A DNA stretch of 11,824 nucleotides from Candidatus Nomurabacteria bacterium UBA5155 (GTDB lineage Bacteria > Patescibacteriota > Minisyncoccia > Phycocordibacterales > UBA9973): assembly GCA_002413705.1 (NCBI GenBank), contig DHXN01000007.1:18068-29891 (forward strand). Direction: 5' to 3'. Below, piece by piece: positions 1 through 6,366 of this stretch. The notes under the pieces were generated by a model, which had not been told where the DNA came from, ran no database searches, and saw only the letters and a program-made list of their open reading frames with translations. Positions within the stretch are counted from its first letter, which is position 1. Each line of letters begins with the position of its first letter. Made by a program: the position numbers and the translations under genes.

Positions 1-189
1 GAGCTGATTCGCGCAGTGCAAGATCTTCGCAAGCAACAAGGACTGACTCCAAGTGATGTGATCTCTGTAACCGTCAGTCCTGCCATCGAAACATTACTTG
101 CTCCGTTTATGGACGACTTCAAAAAAACAGTCCTGGCGCAAAGCGTGGTCGTGGATGATGCAGAAGTGAATGTTTCTATTACTCACTAA
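1..189 (+). CDS. ileS: Probable isoleucyl-tRNA synthetase, C-terminal fragment (5' end outside window)
   Basis: Frame 1 is open from the first base to a TAA at 187-189 and encodes the last 62 residues of a larger protein. The fragment begins ELIRAVQDLRKQQGLTPSDV, which resembles the C-terminal region of IleRS, where an 'R-x-I-Q-x-x-R-K-x-x-G-L-x-x-x-D' helix is followed by beta strands after the anticodon-binding domain. IleRS attaches isoleucine to tRNA-Ile in the cytoplasm. No catalytic motif (HIGH, KMSKS) lies inside the window, so the assignment rests on this short tail and on another tRNA-synthetase-rich neighbourhood. A different class I synthetase such as ValRS is less likely. The next gene starts 11 bases after the stop. 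Confidence 0.7.
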   Translation, partial: ELIRAVQDLRKQQGLTPSDVISVTVSPAIETLLAPFMDDFKKTVLAQSVVVDDAEVNVSITH

Positions 190-200
190 CGTATATATCT

Positions 201-923
201 ATGTCCGTACAACAACAGCTCGATAGCGCACTGCAACAACAACGACAGGAAATGGCGAATTTACTCACTAAATCTACAAAAAAAGTTATGAAAATTAAAA
301 AGATTGGGCATTGTTGTCTGGTGATTGAAACCAAAGGCATTCGCATCATGACGGATCCGGGCAGTTTTACCACGGCGCAAGACGAAGAAAAAAATATTGA
401 TATCGTACTCATTAGCCATGAACATGGTGACCACTTTCATGTGGAATCTCTAAGAAAAGTTCTTGCCAATAATCCGGAAGCAAAAATTATTACCAACAGC
501 GCAGTAGGAAAATTACTCGATGCAGAAAACATCATGTATGAAGTACTTGAAGATGGCGGTTCAATGACGCTGCGCGATATCCTTTTTGAAGGACACGGTG
601 AGCATCATGCGGTGATTTACAAAGAAATAGGACAGGTGCAAAACACCGGGTACTTTATCGATGACATGTTATTTTATCCCGGAGATGCATTAACAGATCC
701 TAAAAAAGCAATCGACATATTAGCACTGCCTGTTGCTGGTCCGTGGATAAAAACTTCCGAAGTAATAGAGTATGCACTGCAGCTTCATCCTAAGCGAGTC
801 TTTCCTGTGCATGATGCAGTATTGTCTCACCCTATCATGGGAACAATGCATGCTTCCAAAGTGCTTCCCGAACATGGAATCGAAGTTATTACTCTAGACG
901 CTGGAGAGGAGAAAGAGTTTTAA
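201..923 (+). CDS. Metallo-beta-lactamase-fold metal-dependent hydrolase (UlaG/UPF0173-like)
   Basis: This is a 240-residue protein of the MBL-fold hydrolase superfamily. The metal-binding motif HEHGDH is at residues 73-78. Further likely ligands follow in order: the His of GHGEHH, the Asp of FYPGDAL, and the His of FPVHDAVL near the C-terminus. The set for a di-zinc or Zn/Fe centre therefore looks intact. The substrate cannot be told from sequence; relatives include UlaG-like lactonases and uncharacterised CPR hydrolases. The family normally starts near the second methionine, MKIKKIGHCC (M30, base 288), so the first 29 residues are a Gln-rich helical-looking extension. I kept ATG 201 because the extension is open and a TATATAT tract lies just upstream (192-198), but 288 is a real alternative. 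The stop is 6 bases before recO. Confidence 0.85.
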   Translation: MSVQQQLDSALQQQRQEMANLLTKSTKKVMKIKKIGHCCLVIETKGIRIMTDPGSFTTAQDEEKNIDIVLISHEHGDHFHVESLRKVLANNPEAKIITNSAVGKLLDAENIMYEVLEDGGSMTLRDILFEGHGEHHAVIYKEIGQVQNTGYFIDDMLFYPGDALTDPKKAIDILALPVAGPWIKTSEVIEYALQLHPKRVFPVHDAVLSHPIMGTMHASKVLPEHGIEVITLDAGEEKEF

Positions 924-929
924 ATAGTT

Positions 930-1502
930 ATGCATGCCATTCATCACACTGAAGCCATCGTTGTGCGCAGTGAACCGTCTGGTGAAGCCAACAAACGCAT
1001 CTGGCTTTTTACCAAAGAGTTTGGTTTGGTGATCGCCATGGTCCAAGGCGTGCGAAAGCCTGAAGCGAAATTGCAAAGTCATATCACTGACTATAGTGTG
1101 ATACATGCTGATCTGATCCGGGGCAAAAGTACATGGAGACTAATCAGCGCGAAAGTGGCTGATGTGCCATTGAATGGAAAGGGACGTCAGCCACTTTCGC
1201 GCGCCTACGTTCGCACTATTGGTTTTCTTGAACGCTTTCTAGTCGGAGAGGGAATACATGAAGAACTGTTTGATCACATTCACACTGTCGGCATGATGAT
1301 AGACGGAGATTATGAACCCCGCGCACTCGATGCACTGTCACTATGGAAGATGTTGGTATTACTGGGATATGTCGCCGCAGAAGAAGATGATGAACAATTA
1401 TTCACATTACCATTTGCCGAAGCGGTACTTTTGGTCAATGATGCAAAAATAAAAAAGCTGGTGAAAACCGCAACAGATGCAATAACTTCCAGTCATCTTT
1501 GA
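930..1502 (+). CDS. recO: DNA repair protein RecO, short form
   Basis: The protein has 190 residues. Its N-terminus, MHAIHHTEAIVVRSEPSGEA, followed by N-K-R-I-W-L-F-T and a G-x-R-K-P segment, matches the OB-fold opening of RecO, the mediator that helps load RecA onto SSB-coated single-stranded DNA in RecFOR recombinational repair. The remainder is helical, as expected for the RecO C-terminal domain. It is shorter than the usual roughly 240 residues and contains no cysteine, so the four-Cys zinc finger of many RecO proteins is absent. The gene lies 6 bases after the hydrolase, and a promoter for the next gene begins at its stop codon. No SD motif lies close to the ATG; a GAGAGGAG stretch (904-911) is about 18 bases away. 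Assigned on the N-terminal pattern and length. Confidence 0.8.
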   Translation: MHAIHHTEAIVVRSEPSGEANKRIWLFTKEFGLVIAMVQGVRKPEAKLQSHITDYSVIHADLIRGKSTWRLISAKVADVPLNGKGRQPLSRAYVRTIGFLERFLVGEGIHEELFDHIHTVGMMIDGDYEPRALDALSLWKMLVLLGYVAAEEDDEQLFTLPFAEAVLLVNDAKIKKLVKTATDAITSSHL

Positions 1503-1508
1503 TATACT
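1500..1508 (+). promoter_or_regulatory. Extended -10 promoter element for the surface protein gene
   Basis: TG-n-TATACT: an extended -10 (TG at 1500-1501, hexamer at 1503-1508) with five of six consensus bases. It overlaps the recO stop codon. The predicted +1 is at about 1515, one base before the ATG at 1516, which would give an essentially leaderless mRNA. No good -35 is visible at 17 bp, consistent with an extended -10 promoter. This is inferred from the motif only. Confidence 0.55.
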
Positions 1509-1515
1509 ATAAGAC

Positions 1516-3396
1516 ATGGAAGAAATCGATCATATTGCAGAACTCGAGAAACGACTCTATGCTCGTGACCCAGAAAATGTTCCCAAAAGAACGTTTGGTA
1601 TTTTGCGTCCCGAACGACAAAATGTCACTTCTGCATGGGGTGATACTGCAGTACCAAAAGACCCTATCAAACATAAAAGCGCCGTCGGTGGCTATCGTCG
1701 ATTTTTCATATTCTCACTTATTTTTTTCTTGCTGGCATTGGGAGGCGCGGCATACAGTATTTATCGCGGGGCACTGACCTTATCGAGTAAAAATGTCGAC
1801 GTACATATTTTGGGAAGTTCGTTTGTTGCAGCTGGGGGGACACTGCCTATACAAGTGGAAGTTGCAAACAGCAACAGCGCTGCATTGCTGAGTGCGACAC
1901 TCACATTGGACTATCCCAAAGGCGCGATTGATGATACTGGTACTGCCACTGTTCACACAGTGCAAAATATCGGCACTATTGCCGCCGGTCAAACAAAGAG
2001 TCAGGAATTTTCTGTCGTGCTTTATGGACAGCAAGGCACATCGCAAACCATCACCGCCACACTGGCGTACCAGCTCAAAAATTCCAGTGCTATTTTTCAA
2101 AAGGTAACGACCTATCCCGTGATGATCAGCTCCAGCCCGTTGACACTGACAGTGAACGGTCCGACTGCAATTGCCGCCAATCAATCATTTGTGCTGACAT
2201 TGAATAATACCTTTACCAGTGACACACCGCTCAGCAATGTCATCGAGCGCGTGGAATATCCAAACGGTTTCGTTTTTGCTTCGGCGACACCGGCGCCAAC
2301 GGGCAGTAACAATGTCTGGGCATTGGGAGATTTGGAAAATGGCGCAAATAAAACTATCACCATTCAAGGAAAATTGATCGGTCAAGAAAATGAACAGAAA
2401 TCATTTCGTATTTATGTCGGCACTCCAACTGCGCCGACTGACACAACGATTGGCACGGTTTACAACTCCGCATTGCAAACGGTGACACTGTCCAACCCAT
2501 TCATCACTGCGCAAATAAATATAAACGGAGAAAAAACAGACATCGCTCCTGTGCCGGTGGGAACTCCAATTACTGGCATTGTGACCTGGGCTAACAATGC
2601 TGCCACTACAATTACCAATCCAGTATTTACATTGTCACTGGACGGCACCAGTGCCGACCCAAGCACTATCACTGCCACAAACGGATATTATGATCCAACG
2701 GCCAATACCATCACGTGGAATGCTCAAAGTGATCCCGACATCGCGAGCCTTGCCGCCGGTCAAACTGGGCAGCTCAATTTCTCATTTTCTCCAAAGGCAA
2801 CTGACAGTACTGATGAGACATTGCATTTGTCAGTGGCGGGAACATTGCCAAGCAACAATAACAATCAAGAGACGATCAATGACATCGATGTGAAAACGAT
2901 TCGTTTCAGCGCGCATCTGCAGTTTGCTTCACAATCATTTTATTCAGTCGGTCCGATCAAAAATACTGGACCGTATCCGTCGAAAGTAGGACAGACCACT
3001 TCATACACGGTGACATGGACAGCGCGTCCTTCTGAAAATCCTATCACCAATGTCGTAGCCAGCGCGGTATTGCCACCGGGTGTGACATGGGCAGGTGTGA
3101 TCTCTCCACAATCAAGTGCTGTGGCATACAATGCTGATACTCGAACGGTCACGTGGAATGTCGGTGTACTTCCGCAAGCAACCAATGTGCCGCAAACTAG
3201 TTCTGTGTCGTTTCAGATTTCAGTTAAGCCAACCAAAGACCAGGTAGGGCAGGCATTGCCGTTGCTCGGAGAAACTACTGTTGTTGGTACTGATGCCACA
3301 GCCAACGTGCCACTGACAGTCACTCGACCAGCGCTAACCACCGCATTGTCGACCGACCCCATATATAGCGCCGGAAAGGAGCGTGTGGTACAGTAG
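1516..3396 (+). CDS. Single-pass membrane protein with large extracytoplasmic DUF11-like beta-domain region
   Basis: A 626-residue protein I recognise only by architecture. Residues 1-60 are a charged, presumably cytoplasmic segment. A hydrophobic helix at about 63-82 follows GGYRR, giving a positive-inside signature. The rest is rich in Thr, Ser, Asn, Val and Pro. It seems to hold about four beta-sandwich modules (roughly 93-200, 205-330, 333-460, 460-620). Their recurring pattern is 'I-T-N-x-x-x-x-x-x-L-P-x-G' then 'x-x-x-T-W-N-x-x-x-L-x-x-G-Q/N-x', as in DUF11/conserved-repeat surface proteins. There is no cysteine, no second TM helix and no sorting motif at the C-terminus. It is therefore probably anchored by the N-terminal helix with the repeats displayed outside. 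A role in adhesion or cell-surface structure is a guess. ATG 1516 is preceded by an extended -10. Confidence 0.8.
   Translation: MEEIDHIAELEKRLYARDPENVPKRTFGILRPERQNVTSAWGDTAVPKDPIKHKSAVGGYRRFFIFSLIFFLLALGGAAYSIYRGALTLSSKNVDVHILGSSFVAAGGTLPIQVEVANSNSAALLSATLTLDYPKGAIDDTGTATVHTVQNIGTIAAGQTKSQEFSVVLYGQQGTSQTITATLAYQLKNSSAIFQKVTTYPVMISSSPLTLTVNGPTAIAANQSFVLTLNNTFTSDTPLSNVIERVEYPNGFVFASATPAPTGSNNVWALGDLENGANKTITIQGKLIGQENEQKSFRIYVGTPTAPTDTTIGTVYNSALQTVTLSNPFITAQININGEKTDIAPVPVGTPITGIVTWANNAATTITNPVFTLSLDGTSADPSTITATNGYYDPTANTITWNAQSDPDIASLAAGQTGQLNFSFSPKATDSTDETLHLSVAGTLPSNNNNQETINDIDVKTIRFSAHLQFASQSFYSVGPIKNTGPYPSKVGQTTSYTVTWTARPSENPITNVVASAVLPPGVTWAGVISPQSSAVAYNADTRTVTWNVGVLPQATNVPQTSSVSFQISVKPTKDQVGQALPLLGETTVVGTDATANVPLTVTRPALTTALSTDPIYSAGKERVVQ
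3386..3394 (+). promoter_or_regulatory. Candidate extended -10 promoter for glyS, inside the end of the upstream gene
   Basis: TG-n-TACAGT: TG at 3386-3387 and the hexamer at 3389-3394, four of six consensus bases. It sits in the last codons of the surface protein gene and shares the first base of its TAG stop. The predicted +1 near 3401 is only 3 bases before the glyS ATG (3404). No -35 is evident. Weak alone, but it matches the arrangement seen upstream of other genes here. Confidence 0.4.
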
Positions 3397-3403
3397 TTTT
3401 GCT

Positions 3404-4780
3404 ATGAATCCAGAACATATTGTCACAATGGAACAACTGATCAGTCTTTGTAAGCGTCGCGGATTTATATTTCAGGGTTCTGAAATCTATGGCGGCTTGG
3501 CGGGCACGTGGGACTACGGACCACTCGGCAGTGAACTGAAACGCAATATTCAAAATGCCTGGTGGAACATGTTTATCACCAGTCGCGAAGATATGTATGG
3601 TATAGACGCTGCTATTTTAATGAATCAAAATGTGTGGAAAGCGTCAGGACACGTGGCGGGATTCTCTGATCCGCTGGTTGAAGATATTGTGACACAAAAA
3701 AGATATCGTGCTGATCATGTTTTGGAAGAACACAATATCGATCCAAAAGGCATGTCTATTGAAATGATGTCAAAAGCGATTGCAGATCACAAACTGAAAA
3801 GTATTGATGGTAATGCATTTGGCGAAGTACGCACATTCAACATGATGTTTCAAACAAATATCGGGGCGATTCAAGATGGAACTTCTGTCTCATATCTTCG
3901 TCCGGAAACCGCGCAAGGCATGTTTGTCAATTTTAAAAATGTTGTCGATAGTTTGCATCCGAAGCTGCCGTTTGGTCTTGGTCAGATAGGCAAGGCTTTT
4001 CGCAATGAAATTGCTCCGCGTGATTTTGTTTTTCGTTCTCGCGAATTTGAGCAAATGGAAATCGAATATTTCGTAAAAGAGGAGGATTGGCAGGGACGCT
4101 TTGCGGATTGGATGGTGGCGATGTATGCATGGATGGACGTTGTCGGTATTCCTCGAACCAAAGTGCATGAACTAGAGGTTGCTCCGGAAGATTTGGCACA
4201 CTACTCAAAACGTACGATGGATTTTGAATTTGATTTTCCTTTTGGACGAAAGGAATTGTACGGCCTGGCATATCGAACAAATTTTGATTTGAATAATCAC
4301 GCGGCCGCAAGTACGGTACCGCTGTATGTTGTTGATGATGAGACCAGTGAAAAGATTGTGCCGCATTGCATCGAACCAACTTTTGGTCTTGATCGAACAA
4401 TTTTGGCCGTGCTTGCCAGTGCGTATCATGAAGAAGGAGAGGGTGATGACAAGCGCGTGGTCTTGAAATTGAAATCAAATATCGCTCCGTATAAAGTCTG
4501 TGTCTCACCGTTGCTTCGCAACAAACCAGAACTGGTAGATAAAGCTCGCGCACTCTACAGTGTGATGAAAAAAGTATTTGGAAATGTCACATGGGATGAT
4601 AACGGTAACATCGGCAAGCGCTATCGTCGTCAGGATGAAATCGGCACGCCGTATTGCATCACTGTCGACTTTGATACATTGGCAGATGATACCGTCACTG
4701 TGCGAGATCGCGACACGGCAAATCAGGACAGAGTCGCGATCGCTGATTTGGAAAACTTCCTCAAAGAAAAGTTTCAATAA
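3404..4780 (+). CDS. glyS: Glycyl-tRNA synthetase, homodimeric (alpha2) type
   Basis: This 458-residue class II synthetase joins glycine to tRNA-Gly in the cytoplasm (EC 6.1.1.14). The N-terminus carries the hallmark GGLAGTWDYGPLG (residues 30-42). A 'RPETAQGMFVNF' stretch follows. Motif 2 is FRNEIAPRD with its Arg at 200, plus REFEQMEIEYF from residue 213. Motif 3 is EPTFGLDR (324-331). The last 100 or so residues are the anticodon-binding domain. Its length fits the one-polypeptide alpha2 enzyme, not the alpha2beta2 GlyQ/GlyS type. A GTG at 3383 in the same frame would add seven residues and overlap the upstream gene; ATG 3404 is preferred because of the -10-like element just upstream. The gene ends in a hairpin terminator. 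Confidence 0.95.
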   Translation: MNPEHIVTMEQLISLCKRRGFIFQGSEIYGGLAGTWDYGPLGSELKRNIQNAWWNMFITSREDMYGIDAAILMNQNVWKASGHVAGFSDPLVEDIVTQKRYRADHVLEEHNIDPKGMSIEMMSKAIADHKLKSIDGNAFGEVRTFNMMFQTNIGAIQDGTSVSYLRPETAQGMFVNFKNVVDSLHPKLPFGLGQIGKAFRNEIAPRDFVFRSREFEQMEIEYFVKEEDWQGRFADWMVAMYAWMDVVGIPRTKVHELEVAPEDLAHYSKRTMDFEFDFPFGRKELYGLAYRTNFDLNNHAAASTVPLYVVDDETSEKIVPHCIEPTFGLDRTILAVLASAYHEEGEGDDKRVVLKLKSNIAPYKVCVSPLLRNKPELVDKARALYSVMKKVFGNVTWDDNGNIGKRYRRQDEIGTPYCITVDFDTLADDTVTVRDRDTANQDRVAIADLENFLKEKFQ

Positions 4781-4781
4781 G

Positions 4782-4808
4782 AAAAGGTCCACCGATGGTG
4801 GACCTTTT
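4782..4808. terminator. Perfect hairpin terminator shared by glyS and the convergent small gene
   Basis: The 12-bp arms AAAAGGTCCACC (4782-4793) and GGTGGACCTTTT (4797-4808) are perfectly complementary around a GAT loop. The T run on the plus strand and the mirrored A run on the left make it usable in both directions. It lies 1 base after the glyS stop and 2 bases from the stop of the minus-strand gene at 4811-4981, as expected for a shared terminator between convergent genes. Confidence 0.9.
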
Positions 4809-4810
4809 AG

Positions 4811-4981
4811 TTAGTATACCCGTTCAGACTCAGGGCCTCGTTCGCGCTCATCCGGTTCTCCGCCCATCAGGTAGATAATGGCAAGAAACAAGAGAACGAA
4901 TAAAATAATTACTCCGGAGACATATATTATTATAGGATAATCTCTTGCGAACGATTCGACGTATTCGATTATAGTTTTCAT
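4811..4981 (-). CDS. Small single-pass membrane protein of unknown function (56 aa)
   Basis: A minus-strand frame runs from ATG (4979-4981) to TAA (4811-4813) and encodes 56 residues. It begins MKTIIEYVESFARDYPIIIY, then has a hydrophobic helix at about residues 17-39 ending LLFLAIIYLMGG, and a highly charged tail starting EPDERERGPESE. This looks like one TM helix with a short amphipathic N-terminus and a charged C-terminus. I recognise no family. Three things support it as a real gene. It has a consensus -35 (TTGACA) and a plausible -10 upstream on its own strand. It fills an otherwise empty gap between a terminator and a promoter. And it ends 2 bases from the bidirectional terminator. There is no SD. 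It is divergent from the M16 peptidase gene; a functional link is possible but only inferred. Confidence 0.65.
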   Translation of the reverse strand: MKTIIEYVESFARDYPIIIYVSGVIILFVLLFLAIIYLMGGEPDERERGPESERVY

Positions 4982-4998
4982 GATATTGCTTTTTTCTA

Positions 4999-5028
4999 AC
5001 CATACATCACCATCGCACTATTTGTCAA
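4999..5028 (-). promoter_or_regulatory. Promoter of the small membrane protein gene (minus strand)
   Basis: On the minus strand there is a perfect TTGACA -35 (complement of 5023-5028), an 18-bp spacer and TATGGT as the -10 (complement of 4999-5004). The predicted +1 is about 4992, giving a leader of roughly 10 bases before the ATG at 4981. Its -35 lies two bases from the -35 of the divergent peptidase promoter. Confidence 0.6.
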
Positions 5029-5030
5029 TT

Positions 5031-5059
5031 TTGCATAAATGTCCGATTTCGGCTTTAAT
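5031..5059 (+). promoter_or_regulatory. Leaderless promoter of the M16 peptidase gene
   Basis: TTGCAT (-35, 5031-5036), a 17-bp spacer, and TTTAAT (-10, 5054-5059). Counting the last -10 base as -7 puts +1 exactly at 5066, the A of the ATG chosen for the peptidase. This spacing decided the start over the upstream in-frame ATG at 5039, which lies between the -35 and the -10 and would not be transcribed from this promoter. Confidence 0.6.
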
Positions 5060-5065
5060 GACTGT

Positions 5066-6337
5066 ATGAAAACATTGCAAAAGAAATTACCCGGCGGACT
5101 TCGCCTGATCATGACACCACAACCTGACGCAGCGACAGCGACAGTATTGATCCTGGTGGGAACAGGTTCGAAATACGAAACGAAGAAAGAAAGCGGACTG
5201 TCACACTTCTTGGAACATATGTACTTCAAGGGTACCGCACTTCATCCCAGTGCGCGCAGTATTTCCGAAGCACTCGACAATCTCGGTGCAGTATCAAATG
5301 CATTTACCTCGCATGAATACACCGGTTACTATGCCAAAGGTAATCCAAAACACACTGAAACATTTATTGATATCTTAAGTGATATTTATTTGCACTCCAC
5401 ATTTCCTGAAAAAGAAATTGAAAAAGAAAAAGGTGTAATCGTTGAGGAGATCAACATGTACGAAGACATGCCACAGCACAAAGTTTGGGATATGTTGTTT
5501 GCATTGATGTTCGGTGATCAGCCAGTCGGATGGTCTGTGGCCGGCACAAAAGAACATGTGAACAGTTTTTCCCGCAAAGATTTTATCAAGTATCAAAAGG
5601 ATCACTATACCGGATCAAATACGGTCATTGCGGTAGCTGGCGCATTTGATCCAAAAACCATCGAACAACATATCAAAAAAGCCTTTGCCGCTATTTCAAA
5701 AGAAATGCCCAAAGCAAAAAAGAAAGTCAATGACAAACAAAACGAACCGAAAAGCGTACTTTTTCACAAACCAACTGATCAAGCGCATATGGCACTAGCA
5801 TTTCGTTCAATACCGTTCAATCATGCAGATGCTCCGGCACTTTCATTGCTCAGCACCATTCTTGGTGGGGGAATGAGTTCACGACTCTTTTTGTTGCTAC
5901 GAGAAGAGCTTGGGGCGGCATACTACGTACGCGCGGAACAAGATGCATTTACTGATCACGGCATATTCACCATCACTGCCGGCATTGATAAAAATCGCTT
6001 TGCAGAAATCACGCAAGCTATCATAACTACACTGAAAGAAATAAAACAGACGCCGGTGCCTGTCGATGAACTTAATAAAGTAAAAGAATTTACACTCGGC
6101 ATGATGCGTCTCGGGCTTGAGTCCAGCGACAGTATTGCCGGATTTTACGGCACGCAGCTGCTATTGAAAGGAATATATAAAACTCCGGAGCAGCTGACCA
6201 AAGAATATATGAAAGTGACCGCTGCTGATATTCAGCGCGTAGCCAAAAAATTGTTTGTTGTCAAGAGTGCAAACCTGTCCGTAGTTGGTCCGTTTGAACA
6301 AAAAAATGTCAGCGCTGAAATACTTCATACCTTGTAA
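5066..6337 (+). CDS. M16 family zinc metallopeptidase (processing peptidase/insulinase-like)
   Basis: A 423-residue protein of peptidase family M16. The inverted zinc motif HFLEH is at residues 47-51 (two His ligands and the catalytic Glu). The third ligand is a Glu of the VEEINMYED segment at about 127-128, the usual distance away, so the active site looks complete. The second half is the typical inactive repeat domain, with GGGMSSRLFLLLREE-LGAAYYV. It resembles single-chain PqqL/YmxG-like bacterial members. It is likely to degrade or process peptides; location is unclear, since no signal peptide is visible. An in-frame ATG at 5039 would add nine residues (MSDFGFNDC). I chose 5066 because family members begin close to this point and a promoter places +1 there. 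The stop overlaps the -35 of the next gene. Confidence 0.9.
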   Translation: MKTLQKKLPGGLRLIMTPQPDAATATVLILVGTGSKYETKKESGLSHFLEHMYFKGTALHPSARSISEALDNLGAVSNAFTSHEYTGYYAKGNPKHTETFIDILSDIYLHSTFPEKEIEKEKGVIVEEINMYEDMPQHKVWDMLFALMFGDQPVGWSVAGTKEHVNSFSRKDFIKYQKDHYTGSNTVIAVAGAFDPKTIEQHIKKAFAAISKEMPKAKKKVNDKQNEPKSVLFHKPTDQAHMALAFRSIPFNHADAPALSLLSTILGGGMSSRLFLLLREELGAAYYVRAEQDAFTDHGIFTITAGIDKNRFAEITQAIITTLKEIKQTPVPVDELNKVKEFTLGMMRLGLESSDSIAGFYGTQLLLKGIYKTPEQLTKEYMKVTAADIQRVAKKLFVVKSANLSVVGPFEQKNVSAEILHTL

Positions 6338-6360
6338 GGCACTGATGGCGATGGTACGAT
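6332..6360 (+). promoter_or_regulatory. Leaderless promoter of the AI-2E permease gene
   Basis: TTGTAA (-35, 6332-6337), a 17-bp spacer, and TACGAT (-10, 6355-6360). The predicted +1 is 6367, exactly the A of the permease ATG. The -35 contains the TAA stop of the peptidase gene. The hexamers each match four of six consensus bases; the spacing and the repeat of the arrangement at 5031-5066 are what make it convincing. Confidence 0.55.
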
Positions 6361-6366
6361 ATCACT

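Noticed and set aside
1780..2184. 134-aa minus-strand frame within the surface protein gene
   Set aside because: Antisense to a coherent 626-residue protein and Cys-rich in an implausible way. No promoter or partner is visible.
3383..3403. GTG start for glyS, seven residues upstream
   Set aside because: It overlaps the preceding gene, adds residues not expected for GlyRS, and lies upstream of the -10-like element at 3389-3394. The AAGGAG before it is too close for a normal SD.
3933..4553. 206-aa minus-strand open frame within glyS
   Set aside because: It lies fully antisense to a synthetase with all its motifs, has low-complexity composition and resembles no family. It is a codon-bias shadow.
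5039..5065. Upstream ATG giving a nine-residue longer M16 peptidase
   Set aside because: The start falls between the -35 and -10 of the best promoter, and the extra residues are not typical of the family.
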